Assembly (NCBI GenBank): GCA_019413955.1
Contig: DXMX01000072.1
Location: 1 to 8,897 of the forward strand
Length of the DNA: 8,897 nucleotides
From: Collinsella sp.
GTDB lineage: Bacteria > Actinomycetota > Coriobacteriia > Coriobacteriales > Coriobacteriaceae
Direction of reading: 5' to 3'
Shown here in pieces: positions 1 to 8,367 of this stretch (position 1 is the first letter of the stretch; each line of letters starts with the position of its first letter). The notes under the pieces were generated by a model. It saw only the letters and a list, made by a program, of their open reading frames with translations. It had not been told where the DNA came from and did not search any database. The position numbers and the translations under genes are program-made.

Positions 1-183
1 GTGACGACCGAGTACTTCACCGACGTTGACGGCGGCAGCGTGTACGTGCGCATCGACAACGTCGAGGAACACAAGGACGCCGTCGAGACCATGATGAAGT
101 CTCTGGAGTTTGCCGACGACATCGCCAAGGCCAAGACCGAGGCCATGGACGTCAAGCTCGACGATATCGAGATCAAGCGCTAA
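1..183 (+). CDS. C-terminal end of an unidentified protein (5' partial)
   Basis: An open frame runs from the window edge to a TAA at 181-183, giving 60 visible residues. The first codon is GTG, but no upstream sequence is available to test it as a start, so I treat the gene as cut by the window edge. The visible part has a predicted beta-strand (GSVYVRID), then a helix-like stretch ending in MMKSLEF, then a charged tail rich in Asp, Glu and Lys. A hydrophobic strand followed by a helix and 'x-SLxF' is common at the C-terminus of small PsbP/DUF1795-like or lipoprotein-type domains, but that link is only a resemblance and no function is assigned. A strong intrinsic terminator 37 bases downstream supports this being a real gene end. 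Confidence 0.7.
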   Translation: MTTEYFTDVDGGSVYVRIDNVEEHKDAVETMMKSLEFADDIAKAKTEAMDVKLDDIEIKR

Positions 184-220
184 AGCTCCAACAACATGCA
201 GCAGCGCCGTTTTAGCTCAG

Positions 221-261
221 CCGGGATGCAAGGTGCGACTCCTTGCATCCCGGTTTTTTTT
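221..261 (+). terminator. Strong rho-independent terminator of the gene ending at 183
   Basis: A perfect 13-bp GC-rich stem (221-233 pairs with 241-253, arm CCGGGATGCAAGG) with a 7-base loop is followed at once by eight T residues (254-261). On the minus strand the hairpin is not followed by a T run, so it should work mainly rightwards, although it also lies between the ends of two convergent genes. Confidence 0.95.
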
Positions 262-279
262 GTGTTCGAAAGCGCCCGG

Positions 280-549
280 TCACATCGCCATATTGAGCAC
301 GTTGACGAATTCCTGCGCCCGGAAGCGGCTGCTCAGGCAAAAGACACAGGCAGTTAACAGCCTGTTGCGAAGAAAAACATTGCGGCCCTTGATCCTGTTG
401 ACCCCTGTGATGTCCTTAAGATAGACAATCTCGGTGTGCTTGCCGCCGAAAGTGCCCTTCTTGAGCACCTCAATACGGTTGGGGTAGATTTTAACGTCTT
501 TAAACCTACCCGAACCTTTGTCCTGGAACAGCAAAGTGTTGTTATCCAT
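280..549 (-). CDS. Small bacterial PH-like domain protein
   Basis: A leftward gene of 89 residues, ending with TGA (complement of 280-282). I chose the ATG at 549 because GGGAG lies 8 bases upstream on the minus strand; a longer GTG start at 594 has no ribosome binding site. The protein reads as one small beta-rich domain: an N-terminal strand (NTLLFQDKG), a strand-turn pattern around YPNRIEVLKKG, a GGKHTEIVYLKDITGV segment, and a C-terminal helix (RAQEFVNVLNMA). This order, seven-strand-like segments capped by a helix, matches bacterial PH domains of the DUF4429 or PH-SHOCT type, which often bear 'EV..kGFfG..ktI.l.dItsV' signatures. No SHOCT tail, signal peptide or membrane segment is present. 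It is probably cytoplasmic; its role is unknown. The family call is from the residue pattern only. Confidence 0.75.
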   Translation of the reverse strand: MDNNTLLFQDKGSGRFKDVKIYPNRIEVLKKGTFGGKHTEIVYLKDITGVNRIKGRNVFLRNRLLTACVFCLSSRFRAQEFVNVLNMAM

Positions 550-594
550 GCGTGTCACTCCCGCGGGGTTCGCTAAAGCTGCTTCTATGACCAC

Positions 595-624
595 ATTTTA
601 GTCACCGCAAGACTCCCATGCGAA
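595..624 (-). promoter_or_regulatory. Candidate promoter of the PH-like gene
   Basis: Read on the minus strand, TTCGCA (619-624) and TAAAAT (595-600) are separated by 18 bases. They match the sigma-70 consensus at 4/6 and 5/6 positions. This would give a leader of about 40 bases before the ATG at 549. The match is moderate and was found by eye. Confidence 0.35.
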
Positions 625-717
625 GGTGCCAGACAGCACAGCAATTCGTGTCCGCGCGAGGCTTTAAACTAAATGCGATAAAGATGCATTCCACAAGAGG
701 AAAGTGGGGCGACAGTG

Positions 718-1767
718 ATGGGCGAACTGGTAAACCGTGGAGAATCGGCAATCGTACCAGAAGTTTTTTACAAGCAGGTTTCCTCGATTCTCAACGCCGC
801 TCGCGACAAGGCCTATACCGCCGTTAACTTTGCGATGGTTGAGGCGTATTGGGAGATCGGCAAGAGCATTGTTGATGAGCAGGGCGGAGAGGAGCGCGCC
901 AAGTATGGAGAGGCGCTGCTCAAGGCCCTCGCAATCAGACTTACTAAGGATTTTGGTAAAGGTTTTGAAGCAAGAGAGCTGCGCAAAATGCGTCAGTTCT
1001 ATCTTGCGTTTCCAATTCGGGACTCACTGCGTCCCGAATTGAGCTGGACACATTACCGCAGGTTAATACGCATTCCTGACCCCGAAGCTCGCAACTGGTA
1101 CATGAACGAATGCGCCGATTCTCGCTGGAGCACGCGTCAGCTCGAACGCCAGATCAACACCATGTTCCGCGAGCGCCTACTTACCAGCAAGGACAAAGAG
1201 GCCGTCACCCAGGAAATCCAAGAGAGCGCCCCGGCTCGTCGCCCCGAGGATATCATCCGCGACCCATATGTACTGGAGTTTTTAGGTTTCTCGGACGATG
1301 CTACGTTTCGCGAGAGCGATCTAGAGCAGGCGCTCATCACGCATCTTCAGAAGTTCCTGCTGGAGCTTGGCCGTGGTTTCGCTTTCGAGGCGCGCCAAAA
1401 GCGCATCACCTTTGATGGGCGCCATTTCTATATTGACCTTGTGTTTTACAACTATCTGATGCGCTGCTTCGTGCTCATCGACCTTAAGACCGATGACCTT
1501 ACGCATCAGGACCTGGGCCAGATGCAAATGTATGTGAACTACTACACGCGCGAGCTCATGAACGAAGGCGACAATCCGCCCATAGGCATCGTGCTCTGCG
1601 CGGACAAAAGCGACTCGATCGTCGAGTACACGCTGCCCGAAGACAACGACCAAGTGTTTGCCGCCAAATACTTGCCGTATCTTCCAAGCAAGGAAGAGCT
1701 GGCGCGCGAGCTGAGTGCCGAGTACCGCGCCATCAACGAAGCGACTAATGGCGAAGCGCAAGGGTAG
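718..1767 (+). CDS. DUF1016/YhcG family PD-(D/E)xK nuclease
   Basis: A protein of 349 residues. The N-terminal half (about residues 10-150, with the stretch AYWEIGKSIV) matches the helical DUF1016 N-terminal domain. The C-terminal half (about 170-335) matches the YhcG-type PD-(D/E)xK nuclease. The expected active-site residues are visible: D240 in FYIDLVFYN, then D255-L-K257 in VLIDLKT, followed by a Q-x3-Y pair (Q268, Y272). The usual acidic residue before Lys is Asp here, as in many YhcG proteins. Length is typical of the family. The start is ATG 718, with GGGG 8 bases upstream; the GTG at 715 just before it is an alternative. Members often sit beside type I restriction genes and are thought to act on DNA, possibly in restriction, recombination or element stability; the exact role is not settled. 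Two small genes separate it from hsdR. Confidence 0.92.
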   Translation: MGELVNRGESAIVPEVFYKQVSSILNAARDKAYTAVNFAMVEAYWEIGKSIVDEQGGEERAKYGEALLKALAIRLTKDFGKGFEARELRKMRQFYLAFPIRDSLRPELSWTHYRRLIRIPDPEARNWYMNECADSRWSTRQLERQINTMFRERLLTSKDKEAVTQEIQESAPARRPEDIIRDPYVLEFLGFSDDATFRESDLEQALITHLQKFLLELGRGFAFEARQKRITFDGRHFYIDLVFYNYLMRCFVLIDLKTDDLTHQDLGQMQMYVNYYTRELMNEGDNPPIGIVLCADKSDSIVEYTLPEDNDQVFAAKYLPYLPSKEELARELSAEYRAINEATNGEAQG

Positions 1768-1830
1768 CGGCACGTTGCGACCGATGCCCCCGACGGCGTT
1801 TCATATCCCCCGACATAAGAGGAGCGCTCC

Positions 1831-2619
1831 ATGACAGACAGACCGAAAACGACACTGCGCGACTGCATCTATGGGCTTGCCGTCGGCGACGCGCTGGGCG
1901 TTCCCTACGAGTTCAGGCCCCGCGGCACGTTCGAATGCAGCGACATGATCGGCTACGGCACGCATGGGATGGCCGCCGGCACCTGGAGCGACGACACATC
2001 TATGACGCTTGCTACCTGCGACTCGATTAGGGAGCTCGGGCACATCGACACCGCAGACATGCGCGACAAGTTCGTAAGCTGGATTGCCCGTGGCGAGTAT
2101 ACGATCGACGGCGTTTTCGATTATGGCGGCACGACCGCCCGCGCCCTGCACACCGGCAAAGGCGGCTCCGGCGAACGCGACAACGGCAACGGTTCACTCA
2201 TGCGCATCGCGCCCCTGGCGTTTGTCGACGCGACTGACGACGAGATCTGCGAGGTCTCCGCGATAACGCACGCCCACAGAACGTCGACCGATGCATGCGT
2301 CATATTTGTCGAGCTGATGAGGGGCGTGATGAACGGCACGCTTCCCTCGTGGGCGCTTCATCTGAAAGGTGTGCCTGAGCAGGAAATCAGGTCCGGCGGC
2401 TTCGTGCGCGACACCCTTAAGGCCGCCAGTTGGTGCTTTATCAACACCAACAGCTACGAAGATTGCGTGCTTGCCGCCGTCAATCTGGGCGACGACACCG
2501 ACACCACCGCAGCCGTCGCCGGCGCCCTCGCCGGCACGGCCTACGGTCTCAAAGCCATCCCACAGGAGTGGATCGACACTCTACGCGGAAAAGAGCTGAT
2601 TGAGCAGTGTTTGTTTTAG
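1831..2619 (+). CDS. ADP-ribosylglycohydrolase family protein (DraG/ARH type)
   Basis: A protein of 262 residues in the all-helical ADP-ribosylglycohydrolase fold, which removes ADP-ribose from modified proteins or small molecules using two metal ions. The family signatures are all present: GDALG (19-23) with E27, the metal-binding WSDDTSMTL (52-60, with S53, D54, D55), N118-G-N-G-S-L-M-R125, and the C-terminal GDDTDTTAAVAGALAG (from G220, with D221, D222, D224). It is therefore likely to be catalytically active. Length is close to that of bacterial DraG proteins. A strong ribosome binding site, AGAGGAG, lies 6 bases before the ATG. The gene follows the DUF1016 nuclease by 63 bases and precedes a small acidic ORF by 35. 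No ADP-ribosyltransferase is encoded in the window, so the substrate is unknown. It may be housekeeping, or part of an ADP-ribosylation toxin or defence pair. Confidence 0.95.
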   Translation: MTDRPKTTLRDCIYGLAVGDALGVPYEFRPRGTFECSDMIGYGTHGMAAGTWSDDTSMTLATCDSIRELGHIDTADMRDKFVSWIARGEYTIDGVFDYGGTTARALHTGKGGSGERDNGNGSLMRIAPLAFVDATDDEICEVSAITHAHRTSTDACVIFVELMRGVMNGTLPSWALHLKGVPEQEIRSGGFVRDTLKAASWCFINTNSYEDCVLAAVNLGDDTDTTAAVAGALAGTAYGLKAIPQEWIDTLRGKELIEQCLF

Positions 2620-2654
2620 GGCGCACTTACGATAGAAACTGACCAGGGGGCACC

Positions 2655-2876
2655 ATGGAAAGAGAGATCGCGAATATAGACGAGTTCCAAATGGACGAAA
2701 ACGAAACCCCGATACTCCCAGCGGGGCTGAGGGAGGAAGAATGCCTTTACGTCCTCCCCGACGGGCGTTACCTCCCCTGCGGGCTCTACAGGACCGCGGA
2801 CGGCGGTTCGCTCATTTATGAGCCATCCGAACTATGCTTCTTCGAACAGATGCTTGCTCAATTCAAAGAGTGCTAG
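2655..2876 (+). CDS. Small, highly acidic hypothetical protein
   Basis: A protein of 73 residues starting at ATG, with AGGGGG 4 bases upstream, a slightly short spacing. It follows the ADP-ribosylglycohydrolase by 35 bases on the same strand, so the two are probably co-transcribed. About 16 Asp/Glu against 5 Lys/Arg give a net charge near -11. The first 17 residues are mostly acidic and look disordered. The middle (ECLYVLPDGRYLPCGLYR) looks like a beta-hairpin with a PDGRYLP turn. The end (ELCFFEQMLAQF) looks like an amphipathic helix. There is no signal peptide or membrane segment. Four cysteines are present. I do not recognise a family. It could be a partner or regulator of the hydrolase, or an unrelated small protein. 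Confidence 0.6.
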   Translation: MEREIANIDEFQMDENETPILPAGLREEECLYVLPDGRYLPCGLYRTADGGSLIYEPSELCFFEQMLAQFKEC

Positions 2877-3015
2877 AGACTTGATTGCCCGTTAGATCGG
2901 CACTGTTCCAAACCATGGGGGTAGGATGTCTCCCACCGCGGCCTGTGAGGTGAAATCTTGACCACCGCGGAATCCGCCTACGGGCAACGCTCCATCTCTG
3001 GTTGGGGTGAAGCCT

Positions 3016-3108
3016 ATGAACTTGTTTCTTGAAATCCGGCGCCTCTCGATGTATGTGACCGGCATTGCCCGGAACCTCTACTCGATCTGGCGGGAATATA
3101 AGCAGTAA
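3016..3108 (+). CDS. Possible 30-residue small protein
   Basis: A short frame from ATG 3016 to TAA 3106-3108, with GGGG (3004-3007) 8 bases upstream, which is ideal spacing. The peptide begins MNLFLEIRRLSMYV and ends SIWREYKQ. It is basic (net about +3), rich in Leu, Ile, Tyr and Arg, and could form an amphipathic helix. It lies inside the inner inverted repeat (2981-3182), and a hairpin follows 23 bases after its stop. It may be a real micro-protein or leader peptide, or a chance frame in a structured RNA. I recognise no family. Confidence 0.25.
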   Translation: MNLFLEIRRLSMYVTGIARNLYSIWREYKQ

Positions 3109-3131
3109 CGGATAGCGAAGGGAGTCATGGA

Positions 3132-3157
3132 AAAGGGTCAGTTGCAGCCGACCCTTT
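3132..3157. other. 8-bp hairpin, weak terminator-like
   Basis: AAAGGGTC (3132-3139) pairs perfectly with GACCCTTT (3150-3157) around a 10-base loop. Only three T residues end the stem and no longer T run follows, so termination would be weak. A-rich and T-rich ends make it roughly symmetrical on both strands. Confidence 0.45.
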
Positions 3158-3240
3158 AAGACGATAGAACCTGCGTTGCCCGCGCTTCCAAAGTTGACCG
3201 ACTGAGGAGCGGGTTCCGCGGCACAACCTGATTTTATCCA

Positions 3241-3278
3241 GCGAGGCGGCTCTTTTCCAGCCGCTCCGCCGTTTATTT
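3241..3278 (+). terminator. Probable intrinsic terminator in the gap before hsdR
   Basis: GCGAGGCGGCT (3241-3251) pairs with AGCCGCTCCGC (3259-3269) around the 7-base loop CTTTTCC. That is 11 positions with one A-C mismatch and one G-U pair. The broken T-rich stretch GTTTATTTA follows at 3271-3279. It could end transcription coming from the 718-2876 genes or from the structured region, insulating the hsd operon. Confidence 0.5.
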
Positions 3279-3468
3279 ACACCTACCGCCACAAGTGGAT
3301 TCCGCGCGAACGAGAGCAAAGAAACAACGCCGGCGCGGCCAACAGAACAGACAATCCATGCGATCAAAGAAATATAAAAGCTCCCGCGGCCTCGGTTCCT
3401 CGCCCAGGTCTAGGCGCTTTTCTTGGCACCATCGCACCACGTCCGCCATCGCCTCCGGCTCGACACTC

Positions 3469-3497
3469 ATTAAAATGCAAGCGGGAAACGATCTCAA
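3469..3497 (-). promoter_or_regulatory. Leftward promoter-like sequence inside the gap
   Basis: On the minus strand TTGAGA (3492-3497) and TTTAAT (3469-3474) are exactly 17 bases apart, each matching the sigma-70 consensus at 5 of 6 positions. It would drive transcription leftwards into the inverted-repeat region and a 65-codon frame (ATG at 3470, stop at 3273). No clear gene lies downstream, so it may be fortuitous. Confidence 0.35.
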
Positions 3498-3652
3498 GAT
3501 CACCAACAACAGCTTCAAGCAAGCGCTTGAGCAACTGTCACAACACGAGCGCCTGAAAATAGGAGCCAGTTTAATAAGTAAGAGAGCCTTGCCACCAATT
3601 GTCATTCTGGCGCGGTCAACCGATAAGTCAAATGGCAACTAACGGGTGTCAG

Positions 3653-3686
3653 ATATACCAATATATGCAAGATTAACTGCTAGAAT
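3653..3686 (+). promoter_or_regulatory. Candidate hsdR promoter with operator-like dyad
   Basis: An extended -10 element, TGCTAGAAT (3678-3686), lies 53 bases before the hsdR ATG, but no good -35 hexamer sits 17 bases upstream. Where the -35 should be there is an AT-rich dyad, ATATA-CCAA-TATAT (3653-3666). Extended -10 promoters often lack a -35. A dyad overlapping that region could bind a regulator, which would suit an operon that must delay restriction, but no regulator gene is in view. Confidence 0.4.
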
Positions 3687-3739
3687 GCAATGGTGGACAG
3701 GCTCACCAACGTCGAAGAAGCATAAGGTAAGGAGTGCGC

Positions 3740-6829
<3,090 letters not shown>

Positions 6830-6843
6830 GGAGTTAAAACAGC

Positions 6844-8367
6844 ATGGCTAAAAGCAAGGCTAAGGACACCAAGAAGAACACGGCCGACGTTGGCTTTGAG
6901 GACCAATTGTGGAACGCCGCAGACGTGCTGCGCGGCAACCTGGACGCTGCCGAGTACAAAAACGTCGTATTAGGCCTTATTTTCCTGAAGTACCTCTCGG
7001 ACCGTTTTGACGAACGTTACCTAGAACTCGTCGCAGAAGGTTACGGCGACGAAGAAGATCGCGACTGCTACATGGAGCAGAATGTCTTCTTCGTTCCCGA
7101 AGAGGCACGTTGGGCGAATATCGCACAGGCGGCACATACGCCCGAAGTTGGCCAGATCATCGACAATGCCATGCGCGCCATCGAACGCGAGAATGACAAG
7201 CTCAAGGACGTGCTGCCCAAGAACTTCGCTCGTCCCGAACTAGACAAGCGACGTTTAGGCGACGTCGTCGACTTATTCACAAATGTACAAATGACCGACA
7301 ACGAGAGCGAGAAAGACCTGTTAGGGCGAGCATACGAATATTGCCTGCAGAAATTCGCATCAATGGAAGGCAAAAACGCCGGCGAGTTCTATACGCCGTC
7401 GTGCATCGTGCGCACGCTGGTTGAAATCCTCCAGCCTTTCCACGGTCGCGTGTACGACCCCTGCTGTGGTAGCGGAGGCATGTTCGTGCAGTCCGCCGCC
7501 TTCGTCGAGCACCATGGCGGCAACGTGGTACAGGACATCACCATCTTTGGCCAGGAGAGCAACCCTACCACGTGGAAGCTCGCAAAGATGAACCTCGGTA
7601 TTCGCGGCATCGAGGCCGATTTGGGCAACTATGCTGACACCTTCAGCGCCGACCAGCACAAGAATGAAAAGTTTGACTATGTGTTGGCAAACCCACCCTT
7701 CAACCTCAAGAACTGGGGCGGCGAAGCGCTGCAGGAAGACGTACGTTGGAAGTACGGCATGCCGCCCACGGGCAACGCTAACTTCGCTTGGATGCAGCAT
7801 ATGATTTGGCATCTTAACGGCACGGGCAAGATTGGCCTCGTATTGGCAAACGGGTCGCTCTCGAGCCAGACGAGCGGCGAGGGCGATATTCGACGCGCTA
7901 TCGTAGAGGACGATTTGGTCGAGGGCATTGTAGCCATGCCGGGGCAGCTGTTCTACAGCACCCAAATTCCCGTGTGCCTGTGGATCCTGAACAAGAAGAA
8001 GGCTCAGTCCGGCAAGACGCTATTCATCGATGCCCGCGAAATGGGCACCATGGTCTCTCGCAAACTACGCGAGTTTACCGAAGAGGACATCAATAAAGTT
8101 GCATCCGCATTCGACTCCTTCCGCAAGGGCGAGTTCGAGCCCGTGAAGGGGTTCAGCGCCATAGCAGATTTGGATGAAATCGCCAAGCAAGATTTCATCC
8201 TGACGCCCGGTCGCTACGTAGGCATTGCCGAGGTCGAAGACGACGGTGAGCCGTTTGAGGAGAAGATGGCACGCCTAACCAGCGAAATATCAAAGTGCTT
8301 TGAAGAGTCCAACCGCCTGCAGGAGCAGATTAAGAAGAATCTGGAGGCGATTGGATATGAACTTTAG
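6844..8367 (+). CDS. hsdM: Type I restriction-modification M subunit (N6-adenine methyltransferase)
   Basis: A protein of 507 residues, typical for HsdM. Two copies join HsdS to form the methyltransferase that marks adenines in the recognition site and protects host DNA. The N-terminal helical domain (about 16-130, with NVVLGLIFLKYLSDRF) matches HsdM_N. The catalytic domain has the S-adenosylmethionine-binding motif I, DPCCGSGGM (205-213), and motif IV, NPPF (283-286), both intact. The C-terminal tail (FEEKMARLTSEISKCFEES) looks like a helix that would contact HsdS. The start has AGGGAG overlapping the hsdR stop (6828-6833), 10 bases upstream. The last codons overlap the start of hsdS by 11 bases in another frame, which suggests coupled translation. 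Confidence 0.98.
   Translation: MAKSKAKDTKKNTADVGFEDQLWNAADVLRGNLDAAEYKNVVLGLIFLKYLSDRFDERYLELVAEGYGDEEDRDCYMEQNVFFVPEEARWANIAQAAHTPEVGQIIDNAMRAIERENDKLKDVLPKNFARPELDKRRLGDVVDLFTNVQMTDNESEKDLLGRAYEYCLQKFASMEGKNAGEFYTPSCIVRTLVEILQPFHGRVYDPCCGSGGMFVQSAAFVEHHGGNVVQDITIFGQESNPTTWKLAKMNLGIRGIEADLGNYADTFSADQHKNEKFDYVLANPPFNLKNWGGEALQEDVRWKYGMPPTGNANFAWMQHMIWHLNGTGKIGLVLANGSLSSQTSGEGDIRRAIVEDDLVEGIVAMPGQLFYSTQIPVCLWILNKKKAQSGKTLFIDAREMGTMVSRKLREFTEEDINKVASAFDSFRKGEFEPVKGFSAIADLDEIAKQDFILTPGRYVGIAEVEDDGEPFEEKMARLTSEISKCFEESNRLQEQIKKNLEAIGYEL

Larger units (their letters stand above)
2966..3306. repeat. Two nested long-range inverted repeats
   Basis: The outer pair is CGCGGAATCC at 2966-2975 with its exact complement GGATTCCGCG at 3297-3306. 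It extends to 12 pairs if one G-U pair is allowed (2966-2977 with 3295-3306). The inner pair is CGGGCAACGC at 2981-2990 with GCGTTGCCCG at 3173-3182, a perfect 10 bp. The pairs are nested in the right order for one folded RNA, with the left arms only three bases apart. The right side carries two local hairpins (3132-3157 and 3241-3269). By rough count a stretch this size would give less than one 10-bp match by chance, so this is suggestive, not proven. Confidence 0.4.
2877..3652. other. Long stretch without a convincing protein gene
   Basis: Between the acidic ORF and the hsdR control region no frame has both convincing composition and a good start. A plus-strand frame at 3295-3642 is open, but its first half is a run of Arg, Lys, Ser and Gln residues, it has no ribosome binding site, and it resembles no protein I know. 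A leftward frame ending at 3273 is also open. The region does hold nested inverted repeats, hairpins and repeated short words, listed separately. It may be a structured RNA, the decayed remains of a mobile element, or the edge at which the hsd operon was inserted. Confidence 0.6.

Noticed and set aside
280..594. Longer GTG start for the PH-like gene
   Set aside because: The added 15 residues lie upstream of the conserved domain and no ribosome binding site precedes the GTG, whereas the internal ATG at 549 has GGGAG at good spacing.
654..682. Promoter before the DUF1016 nuclease (TGCGATAAA as extended -10)
   Set aside because: Only 4 of 6 bases match in the -10 and no -35 is present at the right distance, so I do not list it as a feature.
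1321..1773. Long minus-strand frame opposite the DUF1016 gene
   Set aside because: It is an antisense shadow of a clearly coding gene and has no convincing start signal or domain.
2877..3320. Known housekeeping RNA (tmRNA, RNase P RNA, SRP RNA)
   Set aside because: The diagnostic conserved words of these RNAs are absent: no T-loop with CCA end, no RNase P core motifs, no SRP tetraloop region.
3295..3642. Open plus-strand frame of 115 codons before hsdR
   Set aside because: No ribosome binding site, and the first half is a run of Arg, Lys, Ser and Gln residues typical of chance frames. The last 50 residues look more protein-like but match nothing I know.
3734..3739. GTG start for hsdR two codons upstream
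   Set aside because: The GTG overlaps the AAGGAG ribosome binding site that serves ATG 3740.
7360..7965. 201-codon minus-strand frame inside hsdM
   Set aside because: It lies opposite the methyltransferase catalytic motifs; a shadow frame.
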